Source: Trema orientale
Taxonomy: Eukaryota > Streptophyta > Magnoliopsida > Rosales > Cannabaceae
Direction: 5' to 3'
Assembly: GCA_002914845.1 (NCBI GenBank)
Contig: JXTC01000004.1
Location: 2,566,908 to 2,630,907, forward strand
Length of the DNA: 64,000 nucleotides
Below are positions 36,341-47,157 of the stretch, piece by piece (the first letter of the stretch is position 1; every line of letters starts with the position of its first letter). The notes beneath the pieces were generated by a model, which was not told the DNA's origin, ran no database searches, and worked only from the letters and a program-made list of their open reading frames with translations. A program made the translations under genes and the position numbers.

Positions 36341-38674
36341 CTAGCCGTTTTGCAATCTTTGCTTGCGCAATCTCCTCTCCTCAGATAATAATTTTGCAAA
36401 CCTGCCATTATATTATTGCATTAATAATTTTAAGTTCAAATCTATTATTATAAATCAAGAAAATTCTTTTATGAAAATAGACTCAATTAGAAGAGAAGAT
36501 TCCTCTAACCAAATAAGCTCATTTTCTACTCATAAGGTGAACCTAACAAAACCATACATATATATACATGTATATATATACACATATGGATACATATAAT
36601 ACCAAAAAAAAAACATATAAAAATACGCAATCGTCACCTAATCAGGGCTTCTTCATTTGTGCCTGCGTTGTCAACAGGTTCAAAAATGCCAGTGTCAAGA
36701 TTCATCCTCGAAACAGGTTTATTCAATAGCCCCTCTCCAATGTTCACAAGATCCTTCATGTTTTGCTCAGTTGCTTTATCAGTAGACGATGCATCCCCAC
36801 TTAGTGTGTCGTCCTAGTCATGTTGTAGTCACATAATAAATCACAATTATAATGTCTCATCTAATGTGTTAGATTTAAACTTTTAGTCCAATAAGGTAAG
36901 TAATATAGTAGATAATATTGGTTATACCTGAATACGAAGGTAGTTTTGCTCACATTTAATGGACCTGAAAATTAAGGCCATGTGAAGATCAACCATGTCA
37001 CCGCTTGCATAGATAAAGGCATCAATTAGTGGACATTGGCCTTCTTTGTAGAGCCAACCTAGGATTCCCCAGTTTGCAGCCATTTTAGCGTTGTATTTTT
37101 TCTCAACCTTTGAAGTGCCAGTGCCTAATGAAAGCACTAGGTACCTCCCATAGTGTAGAGTTTGTCCAGGTAGGATATCTGGATCTCCCGGAAACACTGT
37201 ACCTGTTGGCTTCATTCCCAACAGTGCCTTTTCAAATTCAAAACATAACAAAATTTTTGACTTTGCTTAATTTTGGAAAATTGATATGGTGGTACTGGTA
37301 TTATTATATGGAAAAGTCGTATCTTCAAAGAAAAGTGAAAAGGAAAAAAAGAATATATGTTAAAAACGACAATAAATTCAGAAAACGGCAATAATGGAAA
37401 AAGAATGACAAGGTAGAACGACAATAAAGGTAATTAACGACATCAAAACAAAGAAACTGCGTACATAACAAAGACATATAACCAAAAAACGACAATAATA
37501 AAAAAAACAATAACAAAATAAAAAAACCGACAATAAAGGCAAAAACAACCAAAAATAAAAACGACATACACGGAAAAGAAGAAAAATATGATTACATCGG
37601 CAGTCTTGGAAACGGCAGCAAAAAGGATGTAACGATAGTAAAATGAGGAAAAAAAAAAAAACCAAAAGGGCACCTACAGTATAAACGACAATAAAATAAA
37701 AAATGAAAAAAGAAAAAAAAAACAAAACATATAAGGAAAACGACAATAAACTTAAAAGGAGAAAAGAAGGAAGAAACGACAACAGAATAAAAACCCAAAA
37801 ATAAAAGGACACTGACGGCATCAAATAAAAGAGAGTACAGCATACAAATGCATAAAAAACGACGCCGTTAAAAAAAAAAGAAAAAGAAAAAAGAATGTCT
37901 CTTACGGGGTTGTTTGCAGCGACTCCTCCATCAACAAGGTGGAATTCCCTATCATGTCCTTCTTGTGTTTTGTTCTTAAAATGATAAGCTGGAAGATAGG
38001 TTGGAGCAGACGAAGTACTTATGCACACATCAGATAACGGTGCGTCCTTAGAACCATCCATCTCGGCCTGCAAGTTACAACAATTAATATTTCCTATATA
38101 TATCGTTTTAATTTGTCACGCACTTATAACTAAAATTAAAAATAATAAATACAATATGCTTACGAGTACTGTTCAAAATTTATAATACTTATATATCTAC
38201 CTCAAATGTAGAGAAGATAGTCGGTTGCAATAATTTGATGTCAAACGTAGGAATTACAACGCGAGTTACAGTTTCATGAATTCTTCGAGTTCCAAGCACA
38301 TCACGAACCAATCTCCTTAGATACTTGCCGTTGTATTTTGGCCCCATCAAAGCATTTAGTCTCGAAATTGGTCCACTGTAAATTATGTATGTGTATACAT
38401 ATATATATATATTAAATCAGTATATATATATATTATTAATCAATTTTAACCATAGTAACAATAATTAATTTACAATGTATGTATATAGTACCTGGATTGA
38501 GGAAATATTTTGGGGCAGTGCTTAAGATAGAAAGGAACAATATCTTTGGCCATATAAAGTGGTCGCTTGTTTTGGTCAGGTGCAGTAAGCATGGCTGTTA
38601 TTAGGCCTCCAGTGCTAGTTCCAGCAATTACATCGAAGTAATCTGCAATTCTAGCATTCTCTCCGTCCAATTCC

Positions 38675-38708
<34 letters not shown>

Positions 38709-39265
38709 CAGGTACAAAAAGAGCTCACCCAATTGGCTGTTAACATTGAAAATTTGGATGATATATTAAAAAAACAATTAAATATTGAAAATACGTTCTT
38801 GCAGTTGACAGTTTCCCGTTGACTTAATTTCACTTATTAATATAATGTTGGTTTTAGATCGTAATATTGACTTATTGTTCTCCTTTTCATAATAATAAAT
38901 AGAGAAGACTCACTTTTATTAAATAATATATGCTAGCTACTTATTATGATATGACTACCTAAATAACACTCACTTGACTTTGACTATACTATATACAAAT
39001 AACACTCTATAATGTATGCCAAAGAGTAGAATGAAGATGATATAGTGCGGATATATAGTAACCTGCTATAATAAATAATAAAAAACCTGTATTTAATATT
39101 CGTACATAAATATAAGTAACATACTTGTAACTTGGATTCAAGGAAACTCAATATGGTTCCCGGAAGAATGCCTCGAATCCCTCCTCCATCAATGCCCAAA
39201 ACTGTAATTCTTTCACCATAGCTTGATGGGTTATTTGTCTCCTTTCTTGAAGAACTCTCCTCCAT
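36341..39265 (-). CDS. patatin-like phospholipase B (lipid acyl hydrolase)
   Basis: Seven exons (minus strand): 39125-39265, 38492-38673, 38201-38375, 37906-38067, 36928-37227, 36638-36813 and 36341-36401. The joined frame is 398 aa. DGGGIRG (26-32), GTSTG (65-69, nucleophile Ser67) and DGG (212-214, Asp212) are intact, so an active acyl hydrolase is expected. Intron positions match gene A: exon 1 is 141 nt, exon 2 182 nt, exon 6 176 nt, and intron 4 follows Asn-Asn-Pro in both. Two oddities stand out. Intron 4 (37228-37905) is filled with AACGACA-rich sequence. The start of exon 5 ([17 protein letters not shown]) differs from the usual T-LVAI-x-x-VTK helix, although downstream YLVLSLGTG is normal. 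The C-terminus is shorter than in gene A. The acceptor of exon 5 (AAAAG) is the least certain junction. Confidence 0.88.
37336..37880. repeat. AACGACA-studded purine-rich tract inside intron 4 of patatin-like gene B
   Basis: On the plus strand, AACGACAATAA, AACGACATCA and AACGGCA words recur at irregular spacing in A-rich DNA. The composition and motif match 2570-3617 and 5182-5354. The transcript strand is therefore U-rich with UGUCGUU words. Confidence 0.6.
38685..38708. repeat. TA microsatellite in intron 1 of patatin-like gene B
   Basis: Alternating TA directly next to the exon 2 acceptor, where it forms the end of the intron on the minus strand. Confidence 0.85.
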
Positions 39266-39808
39266 TTTACAATTCTCGCACCTTATAAATTATAATACAA
39301 CCTATAAAGTAGTGATGAGTACATGCATGGATCACTTAATATTAATTATATGTACGTATATATAGGCAAATATTAATGTAACGTTTGAGAAATTAGAAAG
39401 CCTTAACGAATAAGTGTTTGAATGGCTAACTTCACCAATCAAGCTGATCAATCGACAAGGTGTTGGCAGCTAATAAAAGGGCGTACGTGACATGACAAAT
39501 CAGAGTAAATCAATGTGGAAATTACGAAACCACAAATCTGCAAAAATGGAAAATGGATAGACAACAAACTTCAATTTTTTCAATACCTACTATTTTCTTC
39601 TTTCTCCACTTTCTCATCTCCTGAAAAAAGGAACTTTATCAACAATATGCATGAATCGTAACATCTGCATGCCTAACAAGCTGGATAAGACTATTTTATT
39701 AAGAAACATATGCTACCAGCACATGACATGACGGCTATATTTATAGGACCCACAGTATTTGTGTGTGATATATACAAAAACTATAATACAATTCATAATC
39801 TATAATTA
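39266..39808. other. upstream region of patatin-like gene B
   Basis: AT-rich; the minus-strand promoter and 5' UTR should lie here. No individual site is supported. Confidence 0.45.
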
Positions 39809-39821
39809 AGGTTTCAAGGTA

Positions 39822-40027
39822 CCACCGTGCTAAAAGGCCGTGGTTTAACACTCACTCCGTCGACTATGGGGTCTTGAGAAGATGATCGCTCCCTCGACTA
39901 TGAGATCTCAGGTTCGAGTCATACGAGGTGGTCGGAGGTTTATAAACAATCTACTTTAAGAGGGGTTATAGGGGAACGTCATCTGCTAACCTTATAATTT
40001 CTTTTTATTATCCAAATAAAAAAATTG
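39822..40027 (+). mobile_element. tRNA-derived SINE (206 bp) with 13-bp target duplication
   Basis: AGGTTTCAAGGTA flanks both ends exactly (39809-39821 and 40028-40040). The body contains a pol III B-box-like GGTTCGAGTCA (39911-39921) and a plausible A box near TGCTAAAAGG (39827). It ends in a short A-rich tail. Body length, box order and duplication length all fit a plant SINE. Confidence 0.85.
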
Positions 40028-40040
40028 AGGTTTCAAGGTA

Positions 40041-42232
40041 TGAGAATGTAGATATAAATGACCGGCTCAACAAATTTTTGAGCCTAAGACGAATTTTTAT
40101 TTTTTTTTAAAAAATTTCCTTGAACTAAAACTGAACTTAAAATTAAAAAGATTTTAAACACTTTTCTATGAAAAATTTTTATCATTAATTCTGAAGATAA
40201 AAATTAAAATTGTTTATTAAAATAGAAAAAGGGGTATAGTGAATAAAATTAAGAACATAAACTGAATGATTTCAGACAAATATTAATTTAAATTCTTTAT
40301 GACAACTTATTTTGGGTATATTGGTAAGTGATAAATGTGTAAATTATGAGCGTATTTTGACATGAATATATTATTTTAATGGCTTTTTAAAGGAAATTAA
40401 CTTCAAAACTAATAGAGGCAGTTAAATGAGAAATTAAAGACGGTTAAAAAGATTTGGAAGAAAAAAGCTTTATGACCAAATACAATCAAAGAAATTTAAA
40501 AAAAAAATAGTTGTTCCAATTTTGAAAAGAAAGCAAGACGTTTGTACGTAGTAAATAAGAAATTCATGGATTTAGGAAAATCCATTGATTTATTGAATCT
40601 AGGTTAAGATTTTTCTACCCCATTGAAAATTATAATTATTTATATATTTTAAGCCTAAGCATAAATATCAAAAGTTTTAAATATTGAGACTTTGAATGTA
40701 ACATTAATAATTTAGGCCTTGCATCAAGGTGAGACGCAGGCGCCTAAGGCAATTACCTCAATGCCTTACCCACGAGCCACCCCTAACTGCAAGCCCTCGT
40801 TGTATTAGGCTTATATTTGCAGGACCAACGCTCTATTTGTGTGTGATACGGGCACTATGAGTATGAATTATTCCTAACACTTCTCTTTGATTGAAGCATA
40901 GTTGAGGTTTTAAGTCATGGACATTAACCTACTTATAATGAAATTGACTTCAATAACAAGTCGAAACTAGTTTGCAACCAGTCATATTCTCAATCTCACG
41001 TCAAGTCATGTAGAATTTTCAAATGATCGATCGATAAACTCTCTTATGGCATGTATTTGTCTAAAAACCAACAAAAATGGTTAGTGACAAATGACAATAC
41101 TTGGGATTTTCCCTTATGGTAAAACACCTATAGCAGACAATATAGTACCATGGAACATAACCATACAGTGTCGTAGTCGCTTGGAACTTTTCCATTGAAA
41201 TCAGCGGCCTCAATGAAACCAACCGGTCTCATCCCATGATAGACAGATTAATCATGTTATAGAATAGACAAACCTGTTCAGATGGGTTCCCAAAACATCA
41301 AAATGCTTAGGTCTGAGTCTCTCAAATCATACGTTATCAGATCTATACGTGACAAATGTCCATACTTTTGCTGCCCACTATTGTTACTTTTAAGGGCTGT
41401 GTTGCTTGCACGTTTAAAACAGTGGAATAATTAAGTTTGAGCAACTCAAGTGAAAAGGTTCTGAAAATGCACTTTTATGTTCATGATTTACCAGGAAGCT
41501 ATTTCAAAACCACACGAACTCTGAAAAAGCAGACTACATTGATGCATTCCTATCTAATTTCAATTGCTTGCTCTGAAGTACTTACTCTGCTTTTACTATT
41601 ATTTGTTGTTAAGATGGTAAGAACTAATTGTTCGGAAGAAGAAAGATTTTAAGGGGTTGTAATTTTGGAAAATGTGACATAGCCACGTCTCTGATTAATA
41701 AGGGTATAAGTTTAATCCAGAAACTAGTCTTCATTTCTAGAAAAAAGGTGGATTTAACTTTGTGCACTCGTAGAAAAGCAGTTGAAGGTTACACTCTTAC
41801 AGCTTTAGATGCTGTGAGTTGCCATTCTCGGTTCAACATTGGTGCTCAACCTTATCACTGTTACGGTAAAAGGTTCTCCCGGTGTCCTGAAGCTTTGTTT
41901 TTTTTCTTTCTTATTTCATGTTATACTCCTAGGTGGTTGAGTATGAAACCTGATCAAATGGAAGGTTACCCGAAACCAAAGTCCTGGTGCATGCATATTG
42001 CATAGTCAACATATGAAAAACGTATATTCCTATCAAGTATATCAATTGCATAAACAGCATACAGTTTGATATACACAATTCAATAGCAATGATGAACTAT
42101 AAGTTTACAGCGCCTCAACCAATTTTGTAAATACAAATCTTTGTAGAGGCAAATCCAATCACATCTGGAGAACAAATTTCCAGAATTTGAAAATCTGCAA
42201 GTTGCGTATATATGGAAAGTCTACCACAATTG
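40041..42232. other. intergenic DNA and 3' UTR of the methionine aminopeptidase gene
   Basis: No gene is supported. A minus-strand frame near 41140-41260 reads GMRPVGFIEAADFNGKVPSDYDT before a stop. I do not recognise it, and it may be a worn exon. Confidence 0.45.
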
Positions 42233-45200
42233 TCAACACTGGGTCAGTATCTCGGCTCCATTCTCTGTTATTACTATGGTGTGTTCAAACTGAGCCGATA
42301 GGCTTCCATCTTCTGTTACGACTGTCCAATCGTCGTCCCATATTACTGGATTTATGCTACCTATTGTTAGCATTGGTTCTGCAGAAATTTACCACGAGGT
42401 AACAAATTAACATTGTTTGCAACATGCAAGAAAAGAAAAGAAGAGAGGATAAATTGTTTAGTTATTTACAAAAAGGCCTAGAAGGGTGACATAGCGTTGA
42501 ATGACTGTAGATAAATAATTCAATTATTGTGAACTCAAATCATGCAAGCATACTTAATAGATGTTTCAATGATACTTGTGAACAGTTAAGAGATTTCAAA
42601 TCTCTTCTTTTTCAAAAAATAAAAAATATAGGGGAAAAAAGTTGAAAAATATCAAACACCATTCAAGTGTATGATTGTTGATAAGCAATTAAGGGAAAAC
42701 AATATGTTACCAATTGTGAAAGTTTGATTCAACACCATCCGCCCTTTCTCCTTGTTCCCTACAAGTAATAACAAATATTGCATCAAACCAAGGATGTTGA
42801 GCTGTTATCTGCAATAGGATATGCATATATGCATGAAAATATATCAAGAATAGCACAAGGACAACTTATTATAAGATAATTGATACTGTGAAGTTCTATG
42901 TCCAAATAGAGAATATTTTGATAATACAGTATAGATGAAATTTCCTAACAACAGTAAAGTTATCAATTTGTCAGGTCTAATAAGATTTTGTTTATAAATT
43001 TTAAGTAAACTTCTGCTATTATAGTTTGTTTATCCAACCAAGTTAAATATATCATCTGTTTTACTAAAAAAAACCTTAGAAGAGCAACGAGACTACAGCA
43101 GAAACACAAACTTTATATCTGAAGAAGAAATTATAACAGGATCTGCAGATCGCATAAAAAGTGCTAAAAAGAGAAGAATGATAAAGATAGAATAAGGCTC
43201 AGCAAATTTACTGAAATGGAGAACAACTGGATCAGCATGAAAAACACGACCAACCCCATGGCCAACGAACTGCCGAACAACACCATAGCCATATTTATCT
43301 GCATGGTCACTTGTTGAGAAAATAACATTGATTATGAATTAGTTTAAAACTGCAAGTGCAATAGTGGCTTTATGTTTGTGTGAGACAGGAACAATATGAG
43401 AACCGCAGAATTAAGAAGAAAGTATATAATAGATGCCTTACTGTATTGTTTTGCCAATTTTCTTGAATTCAACTCCTGGTGCACAAATTGATATTGCTTT
43501 ATCTAGACATTCCTTAGTTGCCTACAACATTTATTCACCACAAATAAATAAATAAATAAAATTGTAGGCATGTTAAATCAAACAAAAAACTTCAAGAATC
43601 TGGAGAATCATTCAAGACCAATGTCAAGTCCAATTTAGGAGATGGCAGAAGAATACCAGGTGGACTCATCTTACTATATCCCTATATTTAATATTTAGAA
43701 ATTACCGCTGTATATTTTCTGTTGCTGAAAGGATTTAATTTTTTCTGAAACATTCATATACGCAACTAATCAAGTAAAATGATCCTAATCAAAGTCTATG
43801 GAACTGCAAAGTTTGAAGAAGAGATGGCTACCTGAACAAGGTTTCTGGCCCAATCATCAACATCACCACAAAAGAAAGTTGCTGATGTATCACCATGATA
43901 CCCCTGCACATTTTGATATATTAAAGGGTGAATATACTAAAGTTCAAACTTGGAGGAATACTGAATGAACATGCCCAAGGATAAAAACAATAAACAGGAA
44001 AACTACATAAAATGAGTAAAAAACGCATTACAGTAAACTGCTTTACAGAACTGCTAGGTGTATATTATGGACAAACATGATTAAACTTTTCCATGGGTTT
44101 TACATTTTCTTAATGCACCCTTTGATAAAATGCTCTCAAGACGGACATGAATGAAAGGCCATAGGAACCAAATGGAAGGTCAAAATAGTGTATGCAAGTC
44201 AGCATACGTATAAAACTGGTCCATTTAGATTTATTCAAATAGTGCTGCCAAAAGATAGGGTACTTACATTTAAATAGACAGTAACATCAATATTGATTAT
44301 ATCACCATCCTGCAAATTAACGAATGTACAAGTTATTGCAATTCTTTCTTTTTCAAACAATAATTTAGCAACACAAAATCAGTAATGAGTAACCAAAGAT
44401 GCCAATAGAATTGACCTCAAGTGCACGGGAATCTGGTATTCCGTGGCAGATGCATTCATTCACTGATGTGCATACACTCTTTGGAAAGCCACCATACCCA
44501 AGAGGAGAAGGGTAAGCCCCATTATCAATAACCATTTGATGAACAGCATCGTCAATTTCATCTGTCTTTATGCCTGGCTGCCAATACGAGTAACAATTGA
44601 AAGTTTTACAAGGAGCATGTCTCACACAATCCAAATTAAAATCCCAAGTCCATCTCCATTCACCTATTCAACTAGCAGCCAATCAAAGCTAGATTCTAAC
44701 AAGATTCTATTAACTAAGTGTTTAGAGAAAGTGTTTGCTGAAATGGCTTAATAATCTCATAGCCATGACTTATATTCAATTTATATTAAGCTGTAAAAAT
44801 ATGCTTTAAGTTTCAGTAACTAAGTTACAACAGAATCTGTTTCACAAACAGATTACACAAATAACGGAACTAATTACAAATATCCTAACTGTATTGACAG
44901 CTAATTTCAGCTGACTAAGCTCGGCTAGCTTCCAGAAGCTTCTTCAATAGATTCCAAAATTCTAATAAATAGGATGGTAACACTAACTGATCTAAAATAT
45001 AAAATGCATAGCAGGACGGTAACACCTACTGATCTTACATAATACCAATACCATTGCGTTTTGAAGTTCTAATATATATGATCCACAAGAAAGGAAAGTA
45101 AATGTCACCTTGACCAAAGTCCCAGCATACTCGAGAACCTTCGCTGCAAGCCTTCCAGAAGCTCTCATGCACTCGATCCCCTCCTCATCATGCACTTCAG

Positions 45201-46365
45201 GTCCACTAGCAATGCCGGGAGGCTTCCTGGAGTTGACATAAGTAGGCTTTGGTATATGATCTGGAACAGGTCGACGAGGTGAAACTTTTCCAGGCCTCAG
45301 ACGTTTACGCTTGGTGTTAGGCAATTCATCTAAATTTCTGCAAATGAAAGCCAATAAGCCATCAAATATCCGTCTGTGTTGCATGTACGTTCAGCATTTA
45401 TATCAGCATCAACTTCATTAGCTTGGATTACCTTCTATTAAATAAGAGATTAGTCAAGCCAGAAAATGTTCTTGATAACTGCATATACACATGCTTTCTT
45501 CCTGTGTGTCAGAGTTCCGAAACAAAGAAACCATGAACTATCATTTCAGATTTAACTTTTACTTCCAGTCTCTGAAAATCCAATTATAAGAAATGAGAAA
45601 ACTATTATTGGTCATTAATATCACCAAATTGATTACACTATCACCAAACCCAAATGAAAACCAAACAATCTCACTTCGAAAACCGGATTGTACCCACAAT
45701 CCACTGCACTTTGACACAGTAATCAGGTTCCTAGCTTGTAAAACCAATAAAGCTCTAAAATTTCCAAGTTTCTAGTAAATGGGTAGCTAGTAGTAAAACC
45801 AATAGAAGTATTTCCACATAATTTTACCATAGTTCATATAATCTCGATTCAGTTCCGTCATCTGGGTCAGTTAAAAAGCTCCATGGAAATTCTTTTCAGT
45901 TTTCACTTATCATAAATTCATATAATATTCCTCTTCACGCTAATGAAACTACAATATCAATCTCTTCAACATAAAATAAAAGTTTGAATTTTTAATGTTA
46001 AAAGACTCCATGGGCATTGATTGTTACAGAATCTGTTAAGCACACGTGTGCTGAGCTGACTAAGCAATCAGTTAAGAGTCATTAGAAGCTTCTAGTGAAA
46101 GCTTAGCTTGTACTTGTATATAAATATCAGATTTCTAATCTCGATGATGATTATTGAGATTCATTATCATCTAAACCAGCCTCTTATTCATTACTTCAGC
46201 ATTAGATTCTACTTTAACTGTATATATACAAATAGAGAGAGAGAGAGATGAACCTGTATTGTAGCGAAAGAGCTGGTGGAGAGGCTGAGATGGCGGCGAA
46301 TGAAGGAAGCGACTAGCTACAAGGGAAGACAGGATCCTGGGTTGCGCAGACATGGTGCTCGCCAT
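42233..46365 (-). CDS. MAP1D: methionine aminopeptidase 1D, organellar type
   Basis: Ten exons (minus): 46254-46365, 45432-45501, 45109-45337, 44416-44577, 44268-44309, 43832-43903, 43442-43521, 43212-43309, 42711-42758 and 42233-42378. The joined frame is 352 aa, close to about 350 in Arabidopsis MAP1D. The enzyme removes the initiator Met from proteins made in plastids and mitochondria. The first 60 residues are rich in Ser, Arg and Leu and poor in acidic residues, like a (possibly dual) transit peptide. All catalytic residues are present: His182 (CHGIP), metal ligands Asp199 (NIDVTV), Asp210 (HGDTS), His273 (GHGVG), Glu305 (TIEPM) and Glu336 (QFEHT). Exon 2 is short and out of reach of simple ORF calling; it restores the frame between exons 1 and 3 and encodes the family-typical [14 protein letters not shown]-rich stretch (46406-46430) lies upstream. 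Confidence 0.95.
44815..44975 (+). mobile_element. LTR-like fragment in intron 3 of MAP1D
   Basis: GTTACAACAGAATCTGTTTC followed by CAGCTGACTAAGCTCGG and CCAGAAGCTTCTTC resembles Copia-type LTR sequence. The same words occur in the fragment in intron 1. Ends are not defined. Confidence 0.4.
46018..46180 (+). mobile_element. LTR-like fragment in intron 1 of MAP1D
   Basis: TGTTACAGAATCTGTTAAGC, then GAGCTGACTAAGC, then TTAGAAGCTTCTAG, then TTGTATATAAATATCAG, in that order. This looks like an LTR start, middle and TATA region in plus orientation, related to 44815-44975. Confidence 0.45.
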
Positions 46366-46790
46366 TTTTCCTTCTTTTTTTTTTTCCTTTTTTTTTTTGG
46401 GGGCTTTTTCCCCTCTCTCTCTCTCTCTCTTGCTCTTTTTATCCCGTTTAATAATATAAATACCATTTTTCGGTTTTTTTTTTTGTATTACTAATTTCCC
46501 ACTGTATTTATAATTTTATATGGCCCACCCCACCTTTTCAAGCCCATTTATCCACAGTTAGCCCAAGCAGAATGAGAATCCATAAATAAGGTCCTTTTTT
46601 AAGTTTCAGTGGGCTTTGTCCAAAGTATTTACTGAGATGGGCTGGGCTGAAATTGTCCCCAGGATAATGAAAAACTAGAGCCCATATATTGGGAAATGGG
46701 CCTGACAGGAGTAAATAACAGCTGAAATGATTTTTTCGGAATATTTTTCAAAATTAGAAGGCTGACAATTTATGTGACAGATAATTGTCA
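46366..46790. other. 5' region of MAP1D
   Basis: It contains T-rich runs at 46374-46400, a CT microsatellite at 46411-46430 (probably 5' UTR) and intergenic sequence. No further feature is seen. Confidence 0.5.
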
Positions 46791-47157
46791 AGGATAACTG
46801 CAAAAAAAATATCTTGATATTTGGGTGTTCTGCAATTTAAACATTGAAATTTGGACTCTGTAAAATAATATCCTGAGATTAAGAATTTCTGAAAATTAAT
46901 ACCCAGGACAGATTTTTTGAATAATTTTAACTGATAAAATACAATAATATCCTCAAAATTAAGATGAATAATATGGATTAATCTAGTTTTAATAGAGGAT
47001 ATTATTATTTTTTCGTTCCTAAAATTGGCCAAAACATCTGTCCAGGGTATTAATTTTTAGAAATTCTTAATCTCAGGGTATTATTTTGCAGAGTCAGAAC
47101 TTCAGGATTTAAATTATAGAACACCAAAACTTTAGGGTATTTTTTAACAGATATCTC
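46791..47157. mobile_element. long-hairpin Mutator-type element (367 bp) with 9-bp target duplication
   Basis: The arms pair over about 120 bp. GGTGTTCTGCAATTTAAA and CCTGAGATTAAGAATTTCTG are matched by the complements of TTTAAATTATAGAACACC and AGAAATTCTTAATCTCAGG. The flanks are TAATTGTCA (46782-46790) and TAATCGTCA (47158-47166), 9 bp with one mismatch. It is non-coding; the open frame at 46754-47032 is incidental. Confidence 0.8.

Noticed and set aside
37325-37843. Minus-strand Phe/Leu/Val-rich frames resembling membrane proteins
   Set aside because: They are the reverse strand of the purine-rich AACGACA tract inside an intron; composition explains the open frames.
45432-45501. Direct joining of MAP1D exon 1 to the exon at 45109-45337
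   Set aside because: The join breaks the reading frame; inserting the 70-nt exon at 45432-45501 restores it and supplies family-typical residues.
46276-46494. Plus-strand frame opposite MAP1D exon 1
   Set aside because: It is the antisense shadow of the transit-peptide exon plus T-rich and CT-rich leader sequence.
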